In this document: positions 18,525-28,321 of the stretch, one piece after another
Layout: each line of letters opens with the position of its first letter
Numbering within the stretch: the stretch's first letter is position 1
Position numbers and translations under genes: made by a program
Source: Chlorobiaceae bacterium
Lineage (GTDB): Bacteria > Bacteroidota > Chlorobiia > Chlorobiales > Chlorobiaceae
Assembly: GCA_012972825.1 (NCBI GenBank)
Contig: JABDHL010000047.1
Coordinates: 1-64,000 of the forward strand
Direction of reading: 5' to 3'
Length of the DNA: 64,000 nt
Notes under the pieces: generated by a model
The model's input: only the letters and a program-made list of their open reading frames with translations
Database searches by the model: none
What the model was told of the DNA's origin: nothing

Positions 18525-20273
18525 CTACTTTCTCTGGAGCTTTTTCATCTTCGCATTCATCTCATGTGCCTTCTCAGGGTTTCCGAGTTTCTCGTATGCC
18601 TGAAAAAGATGATCAAGTATTTCAGGTTCACGGGTATTTATTCCCGCTGCCTTTTCAAGGGTTTCACACGATTTGTCATACTCCCCCAACTTGAAGAGTA
18701 CCCAGCCAAGCGTATCAAGGTAGCTGGCATTTTCCGGTTCGGCGGCAACAGCCTTCAAGGCAAGTTCTTTGGCTCTTGAGAGTTCTTTTCCCTGAACCGC
18801 AAGAAGATATGCAAGATTATTCATCATAAAGACATTTCCGGCATCAATATCAAGAATGGCATCATAGAGACGAATGCTTTTAGCGGGCAACCCGAGTTTA
18901 TCATAGCATAAGGCAAGGATACTGCCAGCCTGCAGATACGTCTGTTTATCCTTTTTTGCAACTTGTGGCTGTACCACTTTTTCAAGAAGCAGTACCGCCT
19001 TTTTAATGCTGCCTGTCTGAAAACAGACTTCCCCTTCCAGCGCTCGAAACCTGAGAGGACGGGTCGGAAACCGCTTTATTACAATTGAAACCGTCTTCTC
19101 TGCCTGCCGGTATTCCTTAAGCGTGAGATAGGCGGCAACAAGATCCTCCCAGATATCAATATTGCCGGAATCCAGTAGAAGTGACTTCTTGAAATCAGCT
19201 ATGGAAGCGGCTTCCTGACCATGCAACAGTTTTATATTACCTCTGAGCGCATAGACATTGCTGTTGTTGGGATAATGCTTATTGATTTCATCAATCATGG
19301 CAAAAGAAGGCTCTACAAAAGAGCTGTCCTGGGATGAACGCACAACAAACAGTTTTGCAAGATCAATTTTCTGTTCGAGACTTACCTGATGTGTATTGTA
19401 AAAGCGATTAAGATCTTCAAGAAAAACAGGCCGGTTATTTGACTGCACAGAGACCTCAAACAAGGCCAGCCATGCAGGAAGGAATCGGGGATTCTCATGC
19501 AGTACCTCCCTGAACGCCTTGACAGCAAGATCATACTGTCGGGTCTGCATATAGAGTTCACCGAGAGTAAGACTGAGCTTGTCTTTATCATTGCCCTGCT
19601 CAATCAACTCCATCACTGTGCTTATTGCATCATGATAATGGAGGAGTTTTATTTCCATCAGCAAAACCTGAGCCTGGGCAGTCTTATCCTTTGGGTCAAT
19701 GGCAAGAATTTCCTGAAACACAGCGAGGGCTTTTTCGGGCTGTTCGGCAGCAAGATATTCCAGGGCAAGGTAGGAGAGAGGTTCAGCACTGCCCTGTTCA
19801 AGAGCAGCAAGCTGCCGGTAGAGATCGGCAGCCCGGCTGTAATCGTGCATCTGATGAGCTATAGCTGCAAGAAAACTCAGATAATATTTATTGCCCGGAT
19901 TAAGTAAAACACTTTTTTCGCTGTAGAAACGCGCGGAATCGATAGCACCAAGGCCTGCGTAAGCTTTTGAGAGGGCATAATGAATTGCGGCATTTGAGGG
20001 GTCAACTGTCAGTAGCTTCTGATAACAGTCAGCCGCTCCCCGATACTCTTCTTTGGCACACAAGAGCGTGGCAGCAACAAACTCTCTCTTTGTGGCTTCA
20101 GCAAGAGAGTCGGAAGGCAACTTCCCCGAAAGAACGGGGCGGGTAGAACATGAGGAAAGAAAAATAACAGGAAAGATCGCACAGGAAAGCACAAAAGAGA
20201 AGAAACGCCGCCGATCAAGCAGGTATGCCGATAGCTTACCGATCCTGCTGTACATCAAACAAAGGGTATTCAT
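18525..20273 (-). CDS. TPR-repeat lipoprotein
   Basis: About 582 aa. The N-terminus has a basic stretch (DRRRFF), a hydrophobic signal and a lipobox FLSSC, so the mature protein should be lipid-anchored outside the cytoplasm. The rest is a long array of tetratricopeptide repeats (for example AAIHYALSKAYAGLGAIDSA, LTLGELYMQTRQYDLAVKAF, YLDTLGWVLFKLGEYDKSC), a protein-binding solenoid. No enzyme motif. The ATG at 20273 overlaps the end of ruvB by 38 bp; an ATG at 20255 is also possible. Precise partners unknown. Confidence 0.85.
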   Translation of the reverse strand: MNTLCLMYSRIGKLSAYLLDRRRFFSFVLSCAIFPVIFLSSCSTRPVLSGKLPSDSLAEATKREFVAATLLCAKEEYRGAADCYQKLLTVDPSNAAIHYALSKAYAGLGAIDSARFYSEKSVLLNPGNKYYLSFLAAIAHQMHDYSRAADLYRQLAALEQGSAEPLSYLALEYLAAEQPEKALAVFQEILAIDPKDKTAQAQVLLMEIKLLHYHDAISTVMELIEQGNDKDKLSLTLGELYMQTRQYDLAVKAFREVLHENPRFLPAWLALFEVSVQSNNRPVFLEDLNRFYNTHQVSLEQKIDLAKLFVVRSSQDSSFVEPSFAMIDEINKHYPNNSNVYALRGNIKLLHGQEAASIADFKKSLLLDSGNIDIWEDLVAAYLTLKEYRQAEKTVSIVIKRFPTRPLRFRALEGEVCFQTGSIKKAVLLLEKVVQPQVAKKDKQTYLQAGSILALCYDKLGLPAKSIRLYDAILDIDAGNVFMMNNLAYLLAVQGKELSRAKELALKAVAAEPENASYLDTLGWVLFKLGEYDKSCETLEKAAGINTREPEILDHLFQAYEKLGNPEKAHEMNAKMKKLQRK

Positions 20274-21270
20274 TGCTTTCACTACCAGTTGAAAAACGTA
20301 TTAATGCCTGACGCGTTGCCACCCTTCCCCTTGTTGTTCTTGTCAGATAACCTGCCTGGATAAGGTAGGGCTCGTAAACCTCTTCAATCGTATCACGCTC
20401 TTCACCAACTGACACGGCAAGGGAGGCAATCCCGACAGGCCCTCCATTAAATTTGTTGACAATGGTTTCCATGATCTTTTTATCCATATCATCCAGTCCT
20501 TCTTCATCAATTTCAAGACAGTCAAGAGTCTTCATGGCAATAGAGCGGTTTATAAGCTCCTCACCATCTACCTGCGCAAAATCCCTGGCACGTCTGAGCA
20601 GCCTGTTGGCGATGCGAGGTGTGCCTCTTGAACGTCCTGCAATTTCCGATGCAGCTTCTCCATCAATACCAATCCCAAGAATACCGGAAGCCCTTATGAT
20701 GATTCCTTCAAGAAGTTCCGGAGCATAGTAGTCAAAACGGCTGTTGATCCCGAATCTTGCCCTGAGAGGTGAAGTCAGAAGACCGGAACGTGTCGTTGCC
20801 CCTACAAGAGTAAACGGCTCAATACGAAGCTGTACCGCCCTTGCAGAGGGGCCGCTGTCAAGCATGATATCAATCCTGAAATCTTCCATGGCTGAATAGA
20901 GATACTCCTCCACAGCCGGCGGCATACGGTGAATTTCGTCAATGAACAGAACATCACCCTTTTGGAGACTGGTCAAAAGTCCCGCAAGATTTCCTGCCTT
21001 ATCAAGCAATGGGCCGGAGGTTGACTTGATGCTGCTTCCCATCTCTGAGGCAATAATATAGGCGAGCGTCGTTTTCCCAAGCCCCGGTGGACCAGACAAC
21101 AGGACATGGTCCAGAGCATCGCCCCGCATTCTGGCCGCTGAAATAAAGACTTTCAGATTATCGGTCAGCCGTTGCTGACCGGCAAAATCATCCATTGAGA
21201 GGGGACGAATCTGTTCATCGATCCTGGTCTCAACGGCATCGGGTGGTGTATTAAGCAGTTCTATTCTCAA
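20236..21270 (-). CDS. ruvB: Holliday junction branch-migration helicase RuvB
   Basis: AAA+ motor of the RuvABC complex. Walker A GPPGLGKTTLAYIIA, Walker B DVLFIDEIHRMPP, the sensor region LVGATTRSGLLTSPLRARFG and the C-terminal winged helix ending in RGRVATRQA are all present. The 344-aa length is standard. ruvC lies at 62244-62807 in the same window, but ruvA is not present. Confidence 0.97.
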   Translation of the reverse strand: MRIELLNTPPDAVETRIDEQIRPLSMDDFAGQQRLTDNLKVFISAARMRGDALDHVLLSGPPGLGKTTLAYIIASEMGSSIKSTSGPLLDKAGNLAGLLTSLQKGDVLFIDEIHRMPPAVEEYLYSAMEDFRIDIMLDSGPSARAVQLRIEPFTLVGATTRSGLLTSPLRARFGINSRFDYYAPELLEGIIIRASGILGIGIDGEAASEIAGRSRGTPRIANRLLRRARDFAQVDGEELINRSIAMKTLDCLEIDEEGLDDMDKKIMETIVNKFNGGPVGIASLAVSVGEERDTIEEVYEPYLIQAGYLTRTTRGRVATRQALIRFSTGSESNEYPLFDVQQDR

Positions 21271-21303
21271 AGAGAAAACTTTACAGGTTGTCAGTCATAA
21301 CAT

Positions 21304-22269
21304 TCAGAGTTTTATCCTCGGATCCGCAACGGCATAAAGCACATCGGCAAAAAGATTGCCAAGCACTATAAGAGAACCGGAAATAAAGGTATTGGCAATA
21401 ATGAGCGGGTAATCCCTTGCAAAAATAGCCTCTACCGTAACCCTTCCCATACCGGGAAAAGCAAAAATAACCTCAATAAACAGAGCTCCGCTGAAAATAA
21501 AAGGCAATGAGCTTCCCATCAGGGTAATGACCGGCAGGAGTGCGTTTCGAAGAGCATGCTTGAAAATAACCACCTTTTCAGGCAACCCCTTGGCTCTTGC
21601 GGTGCGGATATAATCCTGGCGAATCACTTCAAGCATGCTGCCCCTGACATATCGGGCAATACCTGCAGCACCATTGATACTGAGCACCGAAACCGGCAAC
21701 ACGAGATGCCAGACGCGGTCAAGCAGAAACCCCAGCGGACCATAACTTTCAGCGCCAATCTCGTTCAGGCCTGAAACAGGAAAAACAGGAAATTTAAGAG
21801 CTAAGAGAATAATCATCATCAGCGCAAACCAGAACTCAGGCATCGAATAAAAAAACAGGGCCGTCACAGTGAGAAACCTGTCAAGAAAACTGTTCTGTCG
21901 AACAGCAGAAATAATACCGATAAGAATGCCGAAGGTAAAATTTGCAACCAGTGTCAGTCCGGCGATAGTCACGGTTACAGGCAGTGCTTCAGCAATAACA
22001 TCGAAGACTGGCTGCTGGGCCCGACTGAAACTGCGTCCGAAATCACCCTGCAGAACATTGGCAAGCCATTTAAAATACTGCACAGGCAACGGATCGTTTA
22101 GGCCATACTGCATCCTGATCTGATCGGCAACATTCGGACTGATACCCGGCTGGATAAAAAAAGCTGCCGGATCACCAGGCGCAAGTCTGATAATGAAAAA
22201 CGTAAGGGTCAATACCCCGAAAATCAGCGGCACGGCAATAAAAAGCCGTTTAATAATATAAATCAGCAT
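21304..22269 (-). CDS. Oligopeptide/dipeptide ABC transporter permease (DppB/OppB type)
   Basis: 321-aa inner-membrane permease with about six helices. It starts MLIYIIKRLFIAVPLIFGV and has the DppB-type RLAPGDPA loop and the EAA coupling motif RTARAKGLPEKVVIFKHALRNALLP. It lies six bases downstream of a family 5 solute-binding protein on the same strand. No second permease (DppC) or ATPase is next to it; an OppF-like ATPase is encoded 17 kb away. Confidence 0.92.
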   Translation of the reverse strand: MLIYIIKRLFIAVPLIFGVLTLTFFIIRLAPGDPAAFFIQPGISPNVADQIRMQYGLNDPLPVQYFKWLANVLQGDFGRSFSRAQQPVFDVIAEALPVTVTIAGLTLVANFTFGILIGIISAVRQNSFLDRFLTVTALFFYSMPEFWFALMMIILLALKFPVFPVSGLNEIGAESYGPLGFLLDRVWHLVLPVSVLSINGAAGIARYVRGSMLEVIRQDYIRTARAKGLPEKVVIFKHALRNALLPVITLMGSSLPFIFSGALFIEVIFAFPGMGRVTVEAIFARDYPLIIANTFISGSLIVLGNLFADVLYAVADPRIKL

Positions 22270-22275
22270 AACACG

Positions 22276-24078
22276 CTATTGGGCAACATTTGCTGAAGGC
22301 CGCAGCCTCCAATCATCAACATTGTAAAAAGTACCGGAAATATTGAGTTCCTCACCCTCAATTCTTTTGCTGAATCCCTGTGTTTCCCTGATCCAGTAGA
22401 GAAAGGTGATTGGTTGATCACGATGAAGGATTTCCTGATACTCAAGCCAGTATGGTTTGGCTCCCACCTGATCCATTTTCTGCTTTGCAAGCTCGCAAAG
22501 TTCATCAATCCTCGTATTGCGGTAGCCTGCAAAATTAAAACGGCTCTTTTTAAGATCTGAGCCCCACACATCAAGAGGATCAATTTCCAGACCGATCGAC
22601 CATCCTGCCATCCATGCATCAAGTTTTCGTGCCTGAAGATTCTCAAAAAAGACATTGGATTCCTGAACATCAAGCTTGCAGTCGATACCAATTGCACGAA
22701 GGTTCTGCTGAATAATAACACTTGCATAGTTTCTTCTCGCATTCCCTGAATTGGTATAGAGAACAAAGCTGAACCTTCTGCCGTTTTTTTGCAGAATACC
22801 ATCCGAACCTGGTATCCAGCCTTCGGCCTTAAGCAAAGCTGACGCCTTTGAAGGATCGTATGGATGAGGGGCAATCCGATTATTATACGCCCATTTCAGA
22901 GAGGGTGAAATATCGTTATTACAGATCACGCCATACTGCTTGAGATAACCGTCAATGATGGCCTGGCGGTCAATAGCACTCGTGAGGGCAAGTCGGACGC
23001 GCGCGGAACCGAACAGAGGATGAGGTTTGAACATGCCGCTTCTCTTGTACTCTTCCTGGTCGATATTAGCCCAGCCAACATAGTCATAAACTCGCAAACC
23101 TACTGTTTTAATTTCAAGCTGATGATTGGCCTTCAAAAGAGCAGTAAAATCCTCCGGTTTGATATTTTCTACAACATCCACTGCTCCTGTCTGAAGCTCT
23201 GTAAGCCTGACGGTGTAATCAGGGACTACCTTGAAAGTAATTGCAGGAATATTGCCGGGTTTCGGAAGATTTGACTTCCTGTTCGACACAAGAACAATTT
23301 CCTGCTGCTGCTGCCAGTTCTTCAACTTATAGGGGCCGGCACCAAGAGGATCAAGATTGAGCGGTGAGTGACGAAACTCATCAGGTTTAACATCTTTCCA
23401 GCGGTGAGCGGGAAGAGGTGTCAACGAGGTATGAAAGAGTGCAAGATGTTCGGGAACAGGTTTGTAAAACCTGAAGACCAGCGTTGTATCATTTGGTGTT
23501 TCAATGGCTTTATCAAAATCAATCTTTCCCTTGTCGGCACCGATCAGCTCTGCAAGGTACTGCTGCCGGGCGCTGGCAATCACCGGATTACCATACAGTT
23601 GATAGGAAAACTTGAAATCTGCTGATACTATTGGTTTCCCGTCATCCCAGAACGCATCATTTCTGAGAATGTAGGTAAGCGATTTTTGATCATCCGACAG
23701 ACGCCAGCTCTTTGCGATTGCTCCTTTTGGTGCTTTTTTGCCCTGACCCGGTGTTACTGTCCTCAATTTTTTTTCAAGAGCCATATAATTCATCAGGCCA
23801 GTCGTCGTATCAAACTCACTTTGCAGCAGAGAGGGATAGATAAGGCCAAAAATATTGCTTGAGGTAACCGTTGCTCCGATAACGGGATTAAGATAATCAG
23901 CGTCACCGAGCATGGCGATAACAAGCGTGGAATCCATGGCTGCGTTTACCTTGCCGCTCTTTGCATCACTGCCATTGTGTCGGGTGCAGGATGAGAGAGC
24001 AAGTACAGCTAATACGATCAAGAATGAACCTGCAAGTCTGAACGTTGCGGCAACCCTGTCGGAACATATTTCAATCAT
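22276..24078 (-). CDS. Family 5 extracellular solute-binding lipoprotein (OppA/DppA type)
   Basis: About 600-aa binding protein for peptides or similar solutes. A lipobox VLALSSC follows the hydrophobic signal, so it is membrane-anchored. Family features include LNPVIGATVTSSNIFGLIYPSL near the start and AKSWRLSDDQKSLTYILRND with the following FWDDGKP. The ATG at 24078 overlaps the hprK stop by 8 bp and has AGAGGA before it, so it is preferred to upstream starts inside hprK. The substrate cannot be predicted. Confidence 0.9.
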   Translation of the reverse strand: MIEICSDRVAATFRLAGSFLIVLAVLALSSCTRHNGSDAKSGKVNAAMDSTLVIAMLGDADYLNPVIGATVTSSNIFGLIYPSLLQSEFDTTTGLMNYMALEKKLRTVTPGQGKKAPKGAIAKSWRLSDDQKSLTYILRNDAFWDDGKPIVSADFKFSYQLYGNPVIASARQQYLAELIGADKGKIDFDKAIETPNDTTLVFRFYKPVPEHLALFHTSLTPLPAHRWKDVKPDEFRHSPLNLDPLGAGPYKLKNWQQQQEIVLVSNRKSNLPKPGNIPAITFKVVPDYTVRLTELQTGAVDVVENIKPEDFTALLKANHQLEIKTVGLRVYDYVGWANIDQEEYKRSGMFKPHPLFGSARVRLALTSAIDRQAIIDGYLKQYGVICNNDISPSLKWAYNNRIAPHPYDPSKASALLKAEGWIPGSDGILQKNGRRFSFVLYTNSGNARRNYASVIIQQNLRAIGIDCKLDVQESNVFFENLQARKLDAWMAGWSIGLEIDPLDVWGSDLKKSRFNFAGYRNTRIDELCELAKQKMDQVGAKPYWLEYQEILHRDQPITFLYWIRETQGFSKRIEGEELNISGTFYNVDDWRLRPSANVAQ

Positions 24079-25066
24079 TACTGTCATCCTCTGATTTGTC
24101 ACTGTTGATCACGTTTTTAATTCTGTCGGTCAGCGCCTCGGCTGCCACATAATTTGAATACCGCTTTAAAAGGAAATTCAGGGCAACCACCTCAATGATA
24201 ACGGTAATATTTTTACCGGGAAATATAGGCAGTTGTACAAGAGGAACTTCAACACCAAGAATTTTTATGAATTTCGTATCCAGACCAAGCCGCTCATACA
24301 CCATCTCTTTATCCCACTCAAGAAGTTCAACAACAACCTGTACCTCCTTGACATCACGAATTGCCCGGATACCAAAGGTTGCACGAACATCAACCACTCC
24401 AAGGCCACGGATTTCCATAAAATGGTCAATGATATTGTTTCTTTTGGCATTGAGCATCATTGATTCTCCTTTTCGATGGATCACAACGACATCATCAGCC
24501 ACAAGACCATGCCCCCTTTCAACAAGATCAAGCGCTATTTCGGATTTTCCGAGACCGCTTTTTCCGACAAGCAGCACTCCAACGCCATAAACATCGACCA
24601 TTGAACCATGATATTGCTGGTAAAGAGAAAACTGGTCATCAAGAAAACCTGTGACAAAATAGATGGTTTTGGTCGAAGAGAGGCGTGTAATATAGACCGG
24701 AATACCCGCCTTGGTTGCCATGTCGAGCAGAGACTGCGGGAGTTTGTTATTACTGGTAAGAATAATGCAAGGTATTTTGAATCGTACAAGATTTTCAAAC
24801 ACCCGATTTCTTTCCTGTTCATCAAGGTGATTTAAAAATCTGGTTTCGGTATTTCCGAGAATCTGCACCCGTTTGTAGGTAAACAAATTGGTAAACCCGG
24901 CAAGGGCAAGTCCAGGGCGATGAAGGTCACGCTCAAAAATCCGCCGCTTCTGTTCATCAACATTATTCAGACGCCGCAATTTGATATCGTGCTTCGTATC
25001 GATGGTATTAAAAAAATAGGCGACCGTTATGGATCGCTTTTTTAATCCTTTTTGATCAAAATTCAT
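24071..25066 (-). CDS. hprK: HPr(Ser) kinase/phosphorylase
   Basis: 331-aa bifunctional enzyme that phosphorylates and dephosphorylates Ser-46 of HPr in low-GC Gram-positives. The P-loop GKSGLGKSEIALDLVERGH, HprK signature EIRGLGVVDVRATFG and NKLPQSLL N-domain segments are clear. Neither HPr nor PTS genes are in this window. In bacteria without sugar PTS its role is open; control of cell-wall or carbon-metabolism functions through an HPr-like protein has been proposed in other groups. It lies between hpf and the binding-protein gene on the same strand. Confidence 0.93.
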   Translation of the reverse strand: MNFDQKGLKKRSITVAYFFNTIDTKHDIKLRRLNNVDEQKRRIFERDLHRPGLALAGFTNLFTYKRVQILGNTETRFLNHLDEQERNRVFENLVRFKIPCIILTSNNKLPQSLLDMATKAGIPVYITRLSSTKTIYFVTGFLDDQFSLYQQYHGSMVDVYGVGVLLVGKSGLGKSEIALDLVERGHGLVADDVVVIHRKGESMMLNAKRNNIIDHFMEIRGLGVVDVRATFGIRAIRDVKEVQVVVELLEWDKEMVYERLGLDTKFIKILGVEVPLVQLPIFPGKNITVIIEVVALNFLLKRYSNYVAAEALTDRIKNVINSDKSEDDSND

Positions 25067-25104
25067 GGTATCTGCTTTCGAAGTGTTAACAAACCTCCAA
25101 AAAC

Positions 25105-25133
25105 CTGCAGGGCGAATATCTTACGCCCTGCAG
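25105..25133 (-). terminator. Terminator after hpf
   Basis: Perfect 10-bp stem CTGCAGGGCG / CGCCCTGCAG with a nine-base loop. On the reverse strand it is followed by GTTTTTGG, so it would act on transcripts coming from hpf, before hprK. Confidence 0.65.
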
Positions 25134-25152
25134 ACTCTCACACGAGATGCTG

Positions 25153-25473
25153 TTATTGTAATTTTTCCTTGTACTTCTTGAGCTGCCTGCTCAATGCTTC
25201 AACGCAGTTATCGATAGTCTGTTCATAGGCTGCGCCAGATTCCTTGGCAACAAGAACATTCTGAGGTACATGCAGTGTTATCTCGGCAAGCTTGTTTTTT
25301 TCAAAATCATTTTTCTGATGATCCAGAATAATATGACAACTGATAATACCCGGATAAACTTTTACGAGAGAGAGCACTGCATTTCGGGCATACTCTTCTA
25401 TGTCGGTATGATTATTGGAATGGCGTAAGGTAACCTTAACATTGAGAGCATCACTAACGACTGCTTTAATCAT
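25153..25473 (-). CDS. hpf: Ribosome hibernation-promoting factor (short form)
   Basis: 106-aa HPF/YfiA-family protein that binds resting 30S subunits. MIKAVVSDALNVKVTLRHSN, the central HIILDHQKNDFEKNKLAEITLHVP and AYEQTIDNCVEALSRQLKKYK match the beta-alpha-beta-beta-beta-alpha fold. The ATG at 25473 has GGAGG five bases upstream and is preferred to an upstream start at 25515. Located between the Xer recombinase and hprK genes. Confidence 0.9.
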   Translation of the reverse strand: MIKAVVSDALNVKVTLRHSNNHTDIEEYARNAVLSLVKVYPGIISCHIILDHQKNDFEKNKLAEITLHVPQNVLVAKESGAAYEQTIDNCVEALSRQLKKYKEKLQ

Positions 25474-25553
25474 AATAACCTCCGTTGAAATAAGGTGAAC
25501 ATAATGAAGGAACAAGAGTCCGGTTAAAAGATTATCCGGAACCCAAAAAAGAA

Positions 25554-26552
25554 CTATGCGTTTGGATGCGCTTTCCGATAAACCTCCTTTAAGCGCTCAA
25601 AAGTCACATGAGTATAAATTTCGGTAGTTGACAGAGTGCTGTGCCCAAGCATTTCACTGACACTCGTAAGATCTGCACCACTGTTCAGAAGATGTGTGGC
25701 AAAACTGTGGCGCAGTATATGTGGATTTTTCTTTTTTTGTTCTGAAACCGAAACGAGGTATTTTCTGGTCATTCTTTGGAGAAGCATGGGATAGAGCTTT
25801 TTGCCCTTATTGGTTAAAAAAACATACCGTACGGCAGCCGCTTCCCCTTTAGAACTTATTCTAAAGAAGTTTCTCCGTACTTCAAAATATTTTTTAAGCG
25901 CATCAATGCACGCCATACCAACAGGAACAATTCTCTGCTTACTGCCCTTTCCTGTCAGCTTCACATATCCACCGTCAAGATCAAGGCATTCCATATTCAG
26001 ACCGATCAGCTCTGAAATACGAAGCCCGCTGCCATAGAGCAGCTCAAGAATGCTGCGGTCCCGTTCCCTGATAAAAGATTTTTCGAGCCCGTTTTTTTCG
26101 GAATTACTGAAGTCGGTTGCACGATCATGCAGCACTTCATTAAAAAGCTTTTCAGTCTGCTGTTCAGTTAAAAAACCAGGAACACGTCGAGGAAACTTTG
26201 GCGCAGTAATATAGGTAAACACGGAGCTTTTGATATATCCGGTTTCCTGCAGATAGCGGTAAAAGCTTCTGACCGCGGCAAGTTTCCGGGCAATTGACCG
26301 TTGCTGAACACCACGTTCGATCAATGAAACCATAAACAGCCTGACATCGACAGGCGTTACCCTCTCAGGATCAAAACCACTTTCATCATTAAGATCGAAA
26401 TGCCGGAAAAGAAAGGAAAAAAACTGAACTATATCGGTTCTGTAGGCAATAACGGTATTCGATGAAAGATTGTTATAACTCCTGAGCTTTTCAAGAAAAT
26501 CACTTACAGGAAGTGAGGTTTCCAGCAACAGGTTAAGAGATGAATTTTTCAT
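25554..26552 (-). CDS. xerC: Tyrosine recombinase XerC/XerD
   Basis: Chromosome-dimer resolution recombinase, 332 aa. The N-terminal SAM-like domain ([20 protein letters not shown]) is followed by the catalytic Arg in [11 protein letters not shown], Lys in [15 protein letters not shown], His-Arg in [12 protein letters not shown], His in LGHSTLSTT and Tyr in EIYTHV. It overlaps the upstream unknown gene by 4 bp. XerC versus XerD cannot be told without comparison. It is unrelated in gene context to the two phage-type integrases in the window. Confidence 0.9.
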   Translation of the reverse strand: MKNSSLNLLLETSLPVSDFLEKLRSYNNLSSNTVIAYRTDIVQFFSFLFRHFDLNDESGFDPERVTPVDVRLFMVSLIERGVQQRSIARKLAAVRSFYRYLQETGYIKSSVFTYITAPKFPRRVPGFLTEQQTEKLFNEVLHDRATDFSNSEKNGLEKSFIRERDRSILELLYGSGLRISELIGLNMECLDLDGGYVKLTGKGSKQRIVPVGMACIDALKKYFEVRRNFFRISSKGEAAAVRYVFLTNKGKKLYPMLLQRMTRKYLVSVSEQKKKNPHILRHSFATHLLNSGADLTSVSEMLGHSTLSTTEIYTHVTFERLKEVYRKAHPNA

Positions 26553-27412
26553 GAGAGTGCAACACAGACCAGTTCCTCTTTATTTTTAAGGTAATACAAA
26601 TTTTCTTTCCTGATCAGAAAATTGTTCAGAGAGGGTTTTTCGACACATTCTTCCATACAGTCTGTATAGACAAGCAAATCCTTACTCCAGACTTTAAGAG
26701 ATGATTGCCATGTACCTGTCGATTCACCTTGTTCATGCAAAGCGGCAACAGTCAATGGCCACTGAAGAATACATTCACATCTGATTGTTTCGGCAACACC
26801 AAAACGGTTCATGGCAAGACGTTCTTCCGTCATCTCTTGCGTCACAAACCAGGGAAGAACAACGTGCTGGCGCTCTTCCTCCTGCACAATCTCTTGCCTT
26901 AAAGCATTGACTGCAGAACTATCGAGGCCAAGGGAACGGACGACGTTGCCTGTATAAGGATCAATGAGCAGAAAATGCCGTTCTGGAAAGCCGCCAAAAA
27001 CTGAAAGCTGATAGACAAGGAGCGTATGACCAAGATTTGCAGCAAAAAAAATATCAGGCCGTGACCAAATCACACTGTCTGCCCTGAAATCAACCGCCCA
27101 TACCCCCTGATGCTCCGGGCTACCAGATTGATAGGAATAGCAATAGACCAGATTATTCAGAGTCGTTTCAAGACCTACAAACCATCCCTCACCGGCTGGG
27201 ACAGGATGAACGTGATCCATCAACAGATAATCATCGTGAAGGACCTTTCCGGTCATTATATCAATACAGAAAAACAGGGCCCTTCTGCCGTGAGTAAAGC
27301 GCTTCTGACCGACAATAATACCGGTTTCAGTAAACATGAGCTGCCAGATAAACGCACCACGACCGGCAGCATACCGCCAGCGCACAGAAAATGCATCATT
27401 CTTGCTCTTCAT
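26549..27412 (-). CDS. Conserved protein of unknown function (possible beta-propeller, DUF4905-like)
   Basis: 287 aa, no signal or membrane helix. It has repeated short strands with Trp/Tyr-rich turns ([56 protein letters not shown]) that suggest a beta-propeller-like fold. I associate it with a family found in Bacteroidetes/Chlorobi (DUF4905), from memory and unverified. It overlaps the Xer gene by 4 bp and the upstream methyltransferase by 4 bp, so the three form one operon. Confidence 0.7.
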   Translation of the reverse strand: MKSKNDAFSVRWRYAAGRGAFIWQLMFTETGIIVGQKRFTHGRRALFFCIDIMTGKVLHDDYLLMDHVHPVPAGEGWFVGLETTLNNLVYCYSYQSGSPEHQGVWAVDFRADSVIWSRPDIFFAANLGHTLLVYQLSVFGGFPERHFLLIDPYTGNVVRSLGLDSSAVNALRQEIVQEEERQHVVLPWFVTQEMTEERLAMNRFGVAETIRCECILQWPLTVAALHEQGESTGTWQSSLKVWSKDLLVYTDCMEECVEKPSLNNFLIRKENLYYLKNKEELVCVALS

Positions 27413-28131
27413 TGACCGTTCTTTTGTCTTGTTATTCTGTAGATATTCACTGCAACATCTTTCGAGCCTCCGATATACTTCCTCGGAAAAGAAGTTATTG
27501 AAAATTCATTTTCCGCTGCAAGCTCAAGAAACTGCTCTGCAAGTCTCCTTCGAGGGTCTGCAAGGTATGCGACGCCATCGGGTTTCAGGAGTTTATCAAT
27601 CGCTGTCACAATAGGATGCAGGTTCACCCTCTCATAAAGCACATCTGCCGCAAACAGCAGATCAAACTTTTCACGACACTTAACCAGGCGCCAGTCAAGC
27701 CGGTCGTTTTCAAAAGTCACACTGTTTCGTAAAGAGTTATACCGCACAAAACGAAGAGCCTCAAGAGAGTAGTCTGTTGCCAGAACACTTGCGCCTTTCC
27801 ATGCGGCAACAGTCGAAGCCATACCTACACCAGCACCTATCTCGATGACCCGCAGACCCTTAAGGGAAAGTTCATCAGCTATATATGACGAAAGCGTTAT
27901 AGCAGATGGCCATATTTCAGCCCAATAAGGCATCTGTTCATCCTTGATGAACTCTTCCGGAGATATTCTGTCAAGAAGAGCATAACTATCACGAACACTT
28001 AGAAAACTGAAAGAGTGAGCTCCGAAGGTGTAGAGCGTTTCAGTAAGGTCATATTCAGCCGCTAGCGACTTATAAAGAAGCTGTAATTCCTGGCCATTTC
28101 CTTCAGGGGATTCATGCATGATTACCTGCAA
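27409..28131 (-). CDS. Class I SAM-dependent methyltransferase (lysine-methyltransferase-like)
   Basis: 240-aa methyltransferase. SAM-binding motif I is VIEIGAGVGMASTVAA; motif II region VLATDYSLEALRF and the post-motif DLLFAADVLYE follow. The upstream PYWAEIWPSAITLSSYIA segment is typical of the METTL/nicotinamide N-methyltransferase-like group, many of which methylate protein lysines. The actual substrate is unknown. First gene of the group with the unknown protein and xer; divergent from queF. Confidence 0.82.
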   Translation of the reverse strand: MQVIMHESPEGNGQELQLLYKSLAAEYDLTETLYTFGAHSFSFLSVRDSYALLDRISPEEFIKDEQMPYWAEIWPSAITLSSYIADELSLKGLRVIEIGAGVGMASTVAAWKGASVLATDYSLEALRFVRYNSLRNSVTFENDRLDWRLVKCREKFDLLFAADVLYERVNLHPIVTAIDKLLKPDGVAYLADPRRRLAEQFLELAAENEFSITSFPRKYIGGSKDVAVNIYRITRQKNGQ

Positions 28132-28263
28132 TGTATTTCAAGAAACAAAGACTTAAGCCCTCAGATCAGAGTGCAATTGTTGCTTTTAATGAATAAAAAA
28201 ACAACGGAATTTTCTGTTAAATCGCTATGGATTTCTATTTTGCATCGAAAAGAAGCTCATTTA

Positions 28264-28290
28264 CCTGTAAAAAACCGCCTGTAAAAAACG
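28264..28290 (+). repeat. Tandem repeat upstream of queF
   Basis: CCTGTAAAAAACC (28264-28276) is followed by CCTGTAAAAAACG (28278-28290), a 14-bp period present twice, 32 bp before the queF start. It could be a regulatory site or RNA element, but no full preQ1 riboswitch fold was recognised. Confidence 0.45.
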
Positions 28291-28321
28291 TTACATAATT
28301 TTAATTAACCTCCGTCATACG

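Noticed and set aside
22263-22874. Long reverse frame of about 200 codons
   Set aside because: It overlaps the clear solute-binding protein in another frame and has Arg/Ser/Leu-rich shadow composition.
28132-28321. preQ1 riboswitch before queF
   Set aside because: The A-rich repeat is suggestive, but the stem-loop and conserved core of class I or II were not found, so only a repeat is reported.
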